This document shows positions 38,401-50,700 of a stretch of 64,000 bases of DNA, piece by piece. Both the position numbers and the translations under genes were made by a program. Origin of the DNA: Antedon mediterranea (taxonomy: Eukaryota; Echinodermata; Crinoidea; Comatulida; Antedonidae). Positions within the stretch are counted from its first letter, which is position 1; the number at the start of each line of letters is the position of its first letter. Below the pieces are notes generated by a model. That model saw only the letters and a list, made by a program, of their open reading frames with translations. It was not told where the DNA came from and did not search any database. The DNA lies in contig NC_092673.1 in assembly GCF_964355755.1 (NCBI RefSeq), positions 23,195,001 to 23,259,000 of the forward strand. The letters are read 5' to 3'.

Positions 38401-40672
38401 CGCAGAACCCATTAGTCGCCTCTGCGAATGTTTATTATGCTGTAGTAACGAGTTATGTCAAAACTGGTTACTGTACCACTATTGACATGCGCAGAACCCA
38501 TTATTCGACTCTGTGCATGTTTATTATGCAATAGTAACCATTTATGTCAAAAAATAAAAGGGTAAAAAATCGGCCATTTTTCGAAAATTTTCCTGTACTA
38601 TAGTACAGGGATTTTTCAAGAAATGGCAAATTTTCGACCTTTTTATTTTTTGATAAAACTGGTTACTATAGCACAATTAACATGCGCAGAACCCATTAGT
38701 CACCTCTGCGTATGTTTATTATGCTATAGTAACCATTTATGTCAAAACTGGTTACTGTAGCATAATTGACATGCGCAGAACCCATTATTCGTCTCTTCGC
38801 ATGTTTATTATGCAATAGTAACGATTTATGTCAAAAAATAAAAGGGTCGATAATTTTCGACCTTTTTATTTTTCGATAAAACTGGTTACTATAGCACAAT
38901 TAACATGCGCAGAACCCATTATTCGCCTTTACCCATGTTTATTATGCTATAGTAACCATTTATGTCAAAAGTAACCACTTTTTTAACATGCGCAGAACCC
39001 ATTAGTCGCCTCTGCGAATGTTTATTATGCTGTAGTAACGAGTTATGTCAAAACTGGTTACTGTACCACTATTGACATGTGCAGAACCCATTATTCGACT
39101 CTGTGCATGTTTATTATGCAATAGTAACCATTTATGTCAAAAAATAAAAGGGTGGAAAATCGGCCATTTTTCGAAAATTTTTCTGTACTTATAGTACAGG
39201 GATTTTTCAAAAAATGGCAAATTTTCGACCTTTTTATTTTTCGATAAAACTGGTTACTATAGCACAATTAACATGCGCAGAACCCATTAGTCGCCTCTGC
39301 GCATGTTTATTATGCTATAGTAACCATTTATGTCAAAACTGGTTACTGTAGCACAATTGACATGCACAGAACCCATTATTCGTCTCTGCGCATGTTTATT
39401 ATACAATATTAACCATTTATGTCCAAAAATAAAAGGGTCGAAAATCGACCATTTTTCGGAAATGGCCAAATATCGGCAATTTTTCGAAAATTTCCCTGTA
39501 CTATAGTACAGAGGTTTTTCAAAAAATGGCAAATTTTCGACCTTTTTATTTTTCGATAAAACTGGTTACTATAGCACAATTGACATGCGTAGAACCCATT
39601 ATTCGCCTCTGCGCATGTTTATTATGCAATAGTAACCATTTATGTCAAAAAATAAAAGGGTCGAATATCGGCCATTTTTCGAAAATTTCCCTGTACTATA
39701 GTACAGGGATTTTTCAAAAAATGGCAAATTATCGACCGTTTTAATTTTCGATAAAACTGGTTACTATAGCACAATTAACATGCACAGAACCCATTTTATC
39801 GACTCTGCGCATGTTTATTATGCTATAGTAACCATGCATGTTTATTATGCTATAGTAACCCTCTAATGGTTACTATAGCATAATAAACATGCGCAGAGTC
39901 GAATAATGGGTTCTGCGCATGTCAATTGTGCTATAGTAACCATTTATGTCAAATATGGTTATGATAGCACAATTGACATGCGCAGAACCCATTATTCGAC
40001 TCTGCGCATGTTTATTATGCAATAGTAACCATTTATGTAAAAAAATAAAAGGGTCGAAAATCGGCCATTTTTAGAAAATTTCCCTGTACTATAGTACAGC
40101 GATTTGTCAAAAAATGGCAAGTTTTCGATAAAACTGGTTACTATAGCACAATTGACATGTGCAGAACCCATTATTCACCTTTGCCCATGTTTATTATGCT
40201 ATAGTAACCATTTATGTCAAAAGTAACCACTTTTTTAACATGCGCAGAACCCATTAGTCGCCTCTGCGCATGTTTATTATGCTATAGTAACCATTTATGT
40301 CAAAACTGGTTACTGTAGCACTATTGACATGCGCAGAACCCATTATTCGTCTCTGCACATGTTTATTATGCAATAGTAACCATTTATGTCAAAAAATAAA
40401 AGGGTCGAAAATCGGCCATTTTTCGACAATTTCCAGGGATTTTTTAAAAAATGGCAAATTTTCGACCCTTTTATTTTTCGATAAAACTGGTTACTATAGC
40501 ACAATTGACATGCGTAGAACCCATTATTCGCCTCTGCGCATGTTTATTATGCTAATCAAAATAAGAGCTAAAACAAGAACACGTTTTGTTGATTATCTCA
40601 AAACTTTGCTTTATGCAGTTGAGTGGTTCTTTCATGACGGGGCAGTATAGTACAGGGATTTTTTTTATAAAA
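35452..40672. mobile_element. About 5.2-kb TIR-bounded block containing a palindromic array
   Basis: 35476-35510 and 40616-40650 are inverted repeats with three mismatches in 35 (CTATACnGCCCnGTCATG, AAAGAACnACTCAACTG). The similarity continues outward through CCTGnACTATA and an A/T run, giving about 55-60 bp ends. Subterminal variants of AAAGACTnACTCAA occur at about 35664 and 35692. The centre (36040-40560) is the repeat array listed separately. No transposase-like ORF. Confidence 0.6.
36040..40560. repeat. Satellite-like array of palindromic units, about 285 bp period
   Basis: Marker CTGTACTATAGTACAG, itself a palindrome, recurs at about 36482, 37062, 37345, 37631, 37940, 38224, 38592, 39183, 39497, 39691 and 40086, a basic step near 285 bp with longer and shorter variants. 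Each unit holds inverted-repeat cassettes of about 75 bp: GGTTACTATAGCACAATTAA and CATGCGCAGA facing TCTGCGCATG and TTATTATGCTATAGTAACC. One cassette near 39853-39935 is inverted relative to the rest. Short ORFs here are repeat shadows. Confidence 0.9.
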
Positions 40673-41561
40673 ATGATATAGACTTTTCAGAACTTTAATA
40701 CAGTATCCATTAGTGTGCTAGTATCTACTAAACATTGCAAGTAATGAAACTACATCAAAGGTACAATTTACATTTTAGTTGGGGAAATATTTATTGTAAG
40801 AATGAAAATATTGTGTACAATAGATTGGTAATTATGTAATTCTTTTGCAAATGCAGCATTATGAAATATGATAATATTCACAGTTTTCACAAATTAATGA
40901 TAATTATTTTTGTTTATTAAAAGTTTTAAAAATATGTCCTTGTAGGCATTGTCCGTAGCAAGACAGTAAGAGTGACAACGCCTTAGAAACAAACAGCGTG
41001 GTGCGTCGGTCTTTTCGTGCCATTCCCTCTTTAATTATTAAAACATCTTCATCAGCAGGATAGGAAGATAAGGCTGCTCCGCTGTGAGGTAGTACTGTTT
41101 TGTGACTTCAGTGTTGTTATATTTGGTCATAATATTATGCCTGGTCCCAGTATTGTTTGTGCAGGTGACATAGTGCAGGTGACATCATTTTTAAATTGGT
41201 GCAAGTTTTCGTATAGTTGGCGCTAAGGCAATTAGGTCTTTTTCGTATTATTATCATTACCTTAATGCTTTTGCCACCACAATGCTTTTAGTGACTGGAA
41301 CTTCCGCAATCGAGGAAAACACAAAGCACTTGGATTATTACATGAATACTAATTATTAACTTTTGCTTATTTTTTTTTTAGTTTAAAGAATTTACAATTT
41401 GAAATTATAACATAATAAAAAGGGTTAAGGAAACTATTTCCTACGTATAGATAGTCACTGCAGATTACGGGAACTCTCATTTCTACTATTTTACCTAAAA
41501 ACTACTTAAAAAATAATGATTAATTCTCTATAAGAGCATTCCCTTAAAAACTATAATACAA
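40673..41561. other. Intergenic sequence between the two genes' 3' ends
   Basis: Nothing supportable seen: no recognisable ORF, RNA gene or clear repeat. It is less A+T-rich near 40950-41130 than its surroundings. Confidence 0.5.
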
Positions 41562-41567
41562 TTTATT
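41562..41567 (-). other. Candidate poly(A) signal for the collagen gene
   Basis: Plus-strand TTTATT (AATAAA on the minus strand), about 470 bases past the collagen stop. An ATTAAA equivalent lies nearer the stop at about 41722-41727. The interval 41568-42034 would be the 3' UTR; the ORF readable there on the plus strand has no recognisable protein features. Confidence 0.35.
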
Positions 41568-42034
41568 TTGTCCAGTGTCGTAAAATTTAACAAAAAATAT
41601 TGGAAGCTTTCCCGCCAGAACTGTATGCTACTATCACCTTCAAAAATCTTACATCGGCTAAACATCTATTTGACAATCGTATATTATTATTATGAAAATT
41701 TACTTTTATCAAAAATAGCAACTTTAATTGGATATAGTACTAAAGATAATCGGCTTGTTAGCTTGCAGCACACATTGGACATTGAGGGCGCTATGCAGTT
41801 CTTACCGGACCTTAAGTATCTTATTAAATTCAAGTACACTATTATACAATTCTTGAGCAGTAAATTTGAAATAAGCTCGGCAAAATATACTGTGGTTACT
41901 ACAAAATACTGGACTTTACATTGGATTAAATTTTGGGTCATGATAATCATTTAAAAAAAGTTAATTATCAATTAAACAATACAACAAATAGCACCTTGAT
42001 GAAATAAAACATGTATATTGTTCTTTTCAATAAA

Positions 42035-44703
42035 CTAAACTGCAAAACATACTGGTCCAGCTTTAAATCCAAATTGTTTGCTGTTTTTTCCAAAGTCCAT
42101 GGCGGCAAAGTCAACAATAGGCAACTGATGTAGTTTTGATGTTGATATTTCAAATACTGTTTCACCATTCTTGGGTTTATTCTGAAATTGGATAAAGATA
42201 ACAAAAAATATATTAAATAAGTATGTATTAATTTTAATTTTGTATGTGAAACTGTGAATCGAATGAAATTTCATAATATTTAATTTCATTTATTGGTTTG
42301 ACGAAAAACATCTGGGCTTCAAAAGAGACAATGAAATAGCTTGCAAGCCTGAAGATGATTGGTAAAATTACTTGTGGAGCGCTTATGCCATTGCTTTGTG
42401 TCTAACTGGGAACAAACAAGCACAGGCTTGAGCATTTTAATCTTAATTTTAGGCCGCTGATTCTTGTACAGTATCATGTCTTCTGACAGCCTATCTATAA
42501 AAACTGAATGTTTAGATGGCTGCCTTCTAAATTACTGTCAGTAGCCCATGTGAGATCATAATGTATTCCTGGTTAAGAGCTCAAACATCATCAATGCTCT
42601 AGGACTGAATCATTAAAATAATACTTACCATACATTCGTCTTTTAAAATTGTAGGCTGGTAATCTAAATCATAGCCAAACTCTTCTTCATTGGCGCCTAG
42701 AAGACGCACAGCATTGCTATAGCTTTCTTCGTCCGCGTCATACCATGCAACACTCTTACTGCACTCGTACGTAAAGTTTTGCGTTGCTCGTGTACTCAAT
42801 AACCTCAAGAATGTTAGCTGTACTTGTCCAACTCTACCATACGTAATCTTAAAGATAACGGAAAGAAAGATTCTTCAATTAAAGAACATGAATGCTGAAT
42901 GCTACCCAACAAAATCTGAATATAGATACATCACCCCCTCCCCCTCTGCACTATAACCCCTAATGTCAGTGCAAATGAAGCAGGCTCTTTACAATTACAT
43001 TTACTGAATAAAACCTAACATAATTGTTATTGATGGATTACTTACTGGATATCCTTGACGGAATTCACTGAAAAATTGGCCTGGTTTAGCATTTTTATAT
43101 GCACGAGGTTTAGCCTACAGAAATAAAAAAAACACAAATACATAACCCACACAGACATTTGGCCTATAATGCGCTCTAAAATGACCAGAAATAGTCACTT
43201 TAATTTAGTCGTTTTTTATAGCTTATACGATTACTTTTGTAATCTAGGTTCTAGACAGTAATTCGGCTTAATATTTATAAAAAGAAAACTAATAATTTTG
43301 GCACATATGGCGTGTCACAATTGTATAAATTACCAACAAGGGAAAGTACGTAACAGGAAAAAATATTAAACACTTATGGCAAAGTTTGCCATAATTATTA
43401 CGTTTTTATTCTGGTCATTTTGAAGCTACAGGTATACAATACTTACAAACCATGCATTTATGGGTTTAAATAATAATTAAACACAATAAAAAAAAGTCTC
43501 CATATACACAATATAGTAGACTTTACTGCTATAAATTGTAAAGAAAAAAACACCACACAAGTTAAAAATGGTTTTATGAAAATGTTATTTGAAAATACAC
43601 CAAGGCAAATTTCATTCAAAAATTCCCTTGGGTCACAAAATCACAGTAGAATGCCATAGTTCACAAACATTGTAATTTATAAGTGATCAATTCAACACAA
43701 TATCTTGACCAATCGAAAATGTGATTGGTTCAGTATGTTCATGAATGCCAAACGAGTTGACAGGCGTAGCAAAAGCAGTCTAAAAATGTAAATCTACTCT
43801 AATTCGTCGAAAGAACGACTGTAAAATAATTGAAATTTCAGTTTGCAAACTATGGCATCATTTACAATAGAAAAGAGTTGAGAGAGAATCTGAGAATAAA
43901 TCAGTTAAACATCGAATAAATAAAATTATCAATGTATACCGAATCAACATCATGGAATCCAACGGGAAGCTGTGAGAGAAATACAAAGAGAAAAACAGAA
44001 AACGAAACATATTTTAGATTCTGTCATTCCAATATTTAGAGAACTGAGGAGAAAATTCAATATTAATATGTTTTCACAGAATTAAAGTTACATAAATTAA
44101 TTATTGCAATGTAGATTTGTATGAATGATTTTGTCAGTATGAAGAATATAAAATTTAGATATTGTATGAATTTTAATGCGTGGCAACTTACAGAAAGTTG
44201 CGAGATATTATGTGCAAACATTCTAAACATATTGAAAATTTGTGCAGGCTTTCCAAATTTGTGAACTGTGCGCAATGTATGTGCCATGGCAGTATGCGTC
44301 ATTGAAATGACATGCAGGTTATAACTAGGGTTTTCATAATTTGCTCCATGCATACCAAATAAATGATCTGGTATTAACTAATGATGCAGGTTGTAGTGTT
44401 TACGCAAGGTGTAAACTATTTGTGGCGTAGGCATGACAAAGTTTCAGTAAAAGGCAGTGTGGACCAGGGGGCAAAATACAAAATTAACCAATCGAATAGC
44501 AATTATACACTCAGGTGTGTTATAAATGATCATGTTCTATGTTGTGTTTTCCTATAGGTGTGCAGTCACATGGTTTAGTTAAAAACCTACCTCTGCCGTG
44601 TCTGGATCAGGATCAACACAGGTTTCACCACCAGCGGTGAAATTACAGAATACGTAGATAGCATCCCTAGCAACTCCTTGATTGGGATCGATCCAGTAAT
44701 AGC
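42035..44703 (-). CDS. Collagen COLFI domain exons and stop
   Basis: Exons by plus coordinates in transcript order: 44591-44703 ([29 protein letters not shown]), 43940-43969 (candidate microexon), 43046-43114 ([12 protein letters not shown]), 42629-42847 ([29 protein letters not shown]) and 42035-42181 ([33 protein letters not shown], stop). This domain selects and trimerises procollagen chains in the ER. The calcium-loop sequence DPNQG and the following Asp are kept. Seven of the eight usual Cys are present: C1 and C2 (TCKDLHMC), C4, C5, C6, C7 and C8. C3, normally right after DPNQG, is Val. Confidence 0.93.
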
Positions 44704-47700
44704 CTAGAAATAAAAATAGTATCACAGTATTCATAATTATTTATTACAATATATAAAAATTGTTGTTCTCTCTAATTAGGGACCAGTTTATATCAAAGCA
44801 AGTAATAATTATATTAAAAAAACATACCATCTTCAAAATCAGGATGACACATGTGAAGATCTTTACATGTTCGTGCAGGATTGTCTCTTGATCCAACTGG
44901 TTGCTTCAATCTCTCCAGTTCTCTCTGAAGCTCTTCCAATGACCCGAACATCTGCTCAAGTGCCTGCCTGTAAATAGGTGGCAGCATCTCAAAGTCTGAT
45001 TCAGAGAAGTAATCACTGTCATCTCCTTCTGAGACTGCTTCGTTTGTTTCATTAAAACCATTGACATCTCTTCGTCTACGTCGCTTCACGCTTCCAGTAA
45101 ACAATGCAGATGGAAGTGATGAACTACTATAAAGACTACTATCACTACTAGCGGCTTGGAATGCTTTTGTTGTTGCAATGGTCTTTAACATCGAGTCCAA
45201 TATTGCTTTTGGTGTTGGAGTGGGTTTGTCTTCATCTGCGGAGTTTCCAGCATTACCACCGCCATCTGCATTGCCAATACCAACACTACCACCGTAGGCA
45301 CTTCCTCCACTTCCTCCGTAGGTGCTTCCTCGGTAGACGCTTCCTGATACACCACCTCCGGCACCTCCAGCGCCGCCGTTAAACTGGTGGAAATTTGGTC
45401 CAGTTGATACGATTCCTCGATCGATAAGATCTTGTAAACTCTGAATGAATAAATTTAAATATTTAAATATAATAATATAAGCTCATGTAAACTCTGTATA
45501 TATACATTTCATAATGAATATTTTTTCTTAGTAGTTTACACAATATTGTTCTTCGTCCAGTGATTTAAAGGATTGTTTGTTTATTGTTTAACCACACACA
45601 AAGTATAATAAACTTTTTTTTTTAATTAAGGATAATTATTTACTCGTTCATTCGAGAAACAATATGCATTAAAATATCCCTTTTACACTGCCAGCAAAAG
45701 TGTAGAGTTGATCTGAAATTTTGCAACTCGGGTCGTACTCGAGACGCAGAAATGCCGAAATGTAGGCCAGTGTAAACCATGTAAATTGCTATTCGGGTTG
45801 CTAAACCACCCATATGTAATATATTCAGAGTCAAGCCAACCTGATATTGTTTTATTTATTCATATAGATCTGCGCAACTCTTAAAATGTGCATCTTCTAT
45901 CATATTTTTTTTTCATGGAAAACCAAATTGCAAAATTTAATTGAAAGACTTTGTTGAATTATATATTATCAAACAATAGTGATTAACTGTACTTACATCC
46001 ATTGATGTGCCAGAACCCTGAGGAAAACAAGAAAATGTTTAAATTTGATATTTAACTTATTATTATTCATATGATTACAGAGGTTTATTTTACAGTTGCA
46101 ATTATATTTTATTAGGGACAATGTCAACATTTTTCTACTGCAATACTGCAGTAACTATATTTTGTTCAGTCTTTAACATGTTTGTGAAGTTATTTAGCAA
46201 GCTTTCTTGTGGTATTAAAACTTACAGTATTGACTGCTTCATAACCGTCTATATTGGAACTAAAAGCATACATTATTGCAGTAAAAAATGTACTTACTGC
46301 AGTAAAATAATTTTAACATGACCCCTTATTAGGAAAAGCAACGCAAAATGTTGGTAGTTTCCGCTAAGGACGCTTTTTTTCTTCATACAAAAAATTTTGA
46401 AATCAAATATGTGATAAGGTCAACATCACAATCGTCAATAATGCTATAATTGTACTTGCCACTACCATCGTTATTGTCATTGCAACAATAATTACAGTCT
46501 CTTATTCTCAGTATTATAACCATAATTTCATAAGTGTTCTCAATATGTACTTATACTACTTACTGGTGGTCCTGGAGGTCCCTGTAAGAAAGAAAAGAAA
46601 ACTTGTATAGTTATGTTTATAATTACATATCTTAAAATTATAATTTAGAAATAATGATTTATTATGGTAAGGAAATATTTGTATGACTTTATGAGAATAG
46701 AACATTATTATTTAACTGGAGGTGTGGATGACATATGCAACAATATTCATGATGTACAGTTGCCATTCAATGGCACTCATTTGGTTTGTGGGGTCCCCTG
46801 CCTTAACCGCTTGACTCCATTAGTGTAGCAAATTAAAATAGTTTTGTGAAATACTTACAGCTGGACCAATGTCTCCCTTTAAACCGGAATCTCCCTTATC
46901 TCCCTTTGGTCCCAATCGTCCTTCTGTACCCTAAAAGAGAACGCAATAATTTATTATTTACCTGACTTCCTTAAATGTAAGAAAAAGTTTAAACTGTCCC
47001 CTTTCTTGTAATAACTGGAAAAAATTTAGTGATTGGAACAGAAACTGCGTGCTGCTCAACATAATATGAAAAGATGAATGCTTGGAATTTCCATACGCGA
47101 AAAAAAACTACAGAAATCTTTGGATCCTAAGCCAGAAAAGGTTATAAAGTTAAAAAATCAAAGAAATAGTCTTTGGGCAGGTCAACTAGAATGGATGGAC
47201 AAAAGCTGTCACTGAATGGATACCAAGAAACAGTGTCACTGTCAGGCACCAAAGAATAGAGATGCCACAGGTGTAAGATGGATGAGAACAGCACAGTTAT
47301 TGAGTCAACTCGAAGAGGCCTTCACCCTGCAGTGGGTTGAAAATGGCTAGCAATGATGATGCTTCAACTAAATTGCTATTATACACACATTTTCCTTTGG
47401 ACAAATACAATGAACTACTGTATCAACTATTTACATGTTTCAGTGTTATAATGTGTATGCAAGTGTTTCTATTTTATGTCAAATAACATACATATTTACA
47501 ACTTTAAAATACCAAAACACAACAATTATATGTACTTACTGGTAAACCTGATGATCCCGATGGTCCCATAGGTCCACGTGGTCCTTCTGGTCCCTAAAGA
47601 AAAAAAGACACCATTATAATTTATATTCTTCACTGTAAGTACAGCATGCAAACTGAAAATTATTACCCGGCCAGCTGAAGCTGACTGGGTTCAGCTGAAG

Positions 47701-50700
47701 CTGACTGGGCTCAGTTTTTGGTTCTTTCTGTCTTCCTTCTTTCTGGCAACATTATAAAATGGTGTTCATCTGACTTCGGTCAGTATGACTGAGCTTAAGT
47801 GTCAAAGGTCACACAATCCATATGATTGGGTTCTATTGAACTATCGATAAAGTTTATATTATTTTTGGTTATTTATTCTTACTTCTTAAGGTGAATTGAT
47901 GAATTCATTATTTATTTAAGATTAGTTGTCCAAATCTATTGATTATTTTTTAAGTCCAATAAAACATTTTGATACTTTACCTGTTCTCCATCTGGACCAA
48001 TGGGTCCTCTTTCACCTACGTCACCCTTATCTCCTTTCTCACCGCCTGGACCGTCAGGTCCATTCAATCCCATCAACCCAACGTGACCCTATTAATTTAA
48101 TAAAATGCATTTCATAATGTTGAAATAACAGATTTTTAAAACGTGATAATGATGATATATTTAGTGACGATTATTTGTAAACTATAATTTTGAAGCTATA
48201 AATGGACGCCTGTGTTTGTTATCTTTTATGCATCTTTTTATGTGCTTCTTCTGAAATAATAGTCTTCTTAATACATTCTGTAAGTCAGTAGAATTGACAT
48301 TTGTAATATACTGCATTTTTACTTTAATACTTATTTCCATCCATAGGGAAGGTGAAGGCATATTATCACTATGATTATGGTATTAAATTCATTTATATCT
48401 GTAAATAACAACAACAACAAATACAGAAGAAATCCATAGAGTACTGTACCTTAGGTCCAATTTCTCCTACAACACCGGGCACACCACGTTCACCGATTTG
48501 GCCCTAAAGTAAGTAAAAAAAATATATAAAAAAAATAATAAGAAATAAATGAATCACAACCTGCCATTTGTTCTTGTGGCCAGTTGAGCTATCTATCACA
48601 ACATCGCTTTTCTATTTTACTTTAATGGCTAATTTTAAGCTGTAACACATATCTTAATTTTCTGCCATTTTATTTGTTACTGTTAAGAACATTGCTAAAT
48701 TGTCTAAATTAGGAAATTTGTAAATGTAGATACTTACTTCTGGGCCTGCTGGTCCTGTTGACCCTGGTGGCCCCTGGTCTCCGGCTTCTCCCTGAAAACA
48801 ATCAATACACTCAATTACAAACTTTTTGATTCATAATTAATCATTCCATGTACTTTGGTACTACTATAGTACAAATATATGTACTGTATTAATCCATATT
48901 TTGAAAATTGGTATTTTTAAGTTATATTGCCAGCACGACAGTCCTATTTGAATAGTATGCCAGTTGTAGTTGAAGGTAATATATACAGCCATTCGCTAGA
49001 TAAAAAGGGCTTATTATTAATATTTATTACCTCTTCACCAGTCAGACCTCTAGGACCTGTTGAACCTTGTGGGCCTGGTGCACCCTAAAAGAAAAACAAA
49101 TTACATTCAGTGAAAATGGAAATAGGTGCATATATTTTCGAGATATTTTATGGTAGATCTTTAAAGTAAAAAACAGGATGTACATTAACATTTACATGGG
49201 TAATTAGGAATTACCAAATGCAATAATAATTATGTATATCTTTATGTATTGTGTTTATCATATATCGTGTATGATACATTGATTGTAGGTTAAGTAATGC
49301 AATTAGGTTAGGCCTATGTATTGTGTTTATCATAGGTTATGTATAGTGTTTATCATAGGTTATGTATTGCGTTTATCATAGGTTATGTATTGCGTTTATC
49401 ATAGGTTATGTATTGCGTTTACCATAGGTTATGTATAGTGTTTACCATAGGTTATGTATAGTGTTTACCATAGGTTATGTATAGTGTTTACCATAGGTTA
49501 TGTATTGCGTTTATCATAGGTTATGTATAGTGTTTATCATAGGTTATGTATTGCGTTTATCATAGGTTATGTATTGCGTTTATCATAGGTTATGTATTGC
49601 GTTTATCATAGGTTATGTATTGCGTTTATCATAGGTTATGTATTGCGTTTATCATAGGTTATGTATTGCGTTTATCATAGGTTATGTATTGCGTTTATCA
49701 TAGGTTATGTATTGCGTTTATCATAGGTTATGTATTGCGTTTATCATAGGTTATGTATTGCGTTTATCATAGGTTATGTATTGCGTTTATCATAGGTTAT
49801 GTATTGCGTTTATCATAGGTTATGTATTGCGTTTATCATAGGTTATGTATTGCGTTTATCATAGGTTATGTATTGCGTTTATCATAGGTTATGTATTGCG
49901 TTTATCATAGGTTATGTATTGCGTTTATCATAGGTTATGTATTGCGTTTATCATAGGTTATGTATTGCGTTTATCATAGGTTATGTATTGCGTTTATCAT
50001 AGGTTATGTATTGCGTTTATCATAGGTTATGTATTGCGTTTATCATAGGTTATGTATTGCGTTTATCATAGGTTATGTATTGCGTTTATCATAGGTTATG
50101 TATTGCGTTTATCATAGGTTATGTATTGCGTTTATCATAGGTTATGTATTGCGTTTATCATAGGTTATGTATTGCGTTTACCATAGGTTATGTATTGCGT
50201 TTATCATAGGTTATGTATTGCGTTTACCATAGGTTATGTATTGCGTTTACCATAGGTTATGTATTGCGTTTACCATAGGTTATGTATTGCGTTTATCATT
50301 GGTTATGTATTGCGTTTATCATTGGTTATGTATTGCGTTTATCATAGGTTATGTATAGTGTTTATCATAGGTTATGTATTGCGTTTATCATAGGTTATGT
50401 ATTGCGTTTATCATAGGTTATGTATTGTGTTTATCATTGGTTATGTATTGCGTTTATCATAGGTTATGTATTGTGTTTATCATAGGTTATGTATTGCGTT
50501 TATCATAGGTTATGTATTGCTTTTATCATAGGTTATGTATTGCGTTTATCATAGGTTATGTATTGCGTTTATCATAGGTTATGTATTGCGTTTATCATAG
50601 GTTATGTATTGCGTTTATCATAGGTTATGTAATTGCGTTTATCATAGGTTATGTAATTGCATTTATCATAGGTTATGTATTGCGTTTATCATAGGTTATG

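Noticed and set aside
36628-40650. Many short Cys-containing ORFs on both strands
   Set aside because: All fall on the same palindromic repeat unit and repeat the same words; they are shadows of a non-coding array.
41568-41954. 128-codon plus-strand ORF
   Set aside because: It lies antisense in the presumed collagen 3' UTR, is rich in Ile/Tyr/Lys as expected for random A+T-rich DNA, and has no recognisable motif.
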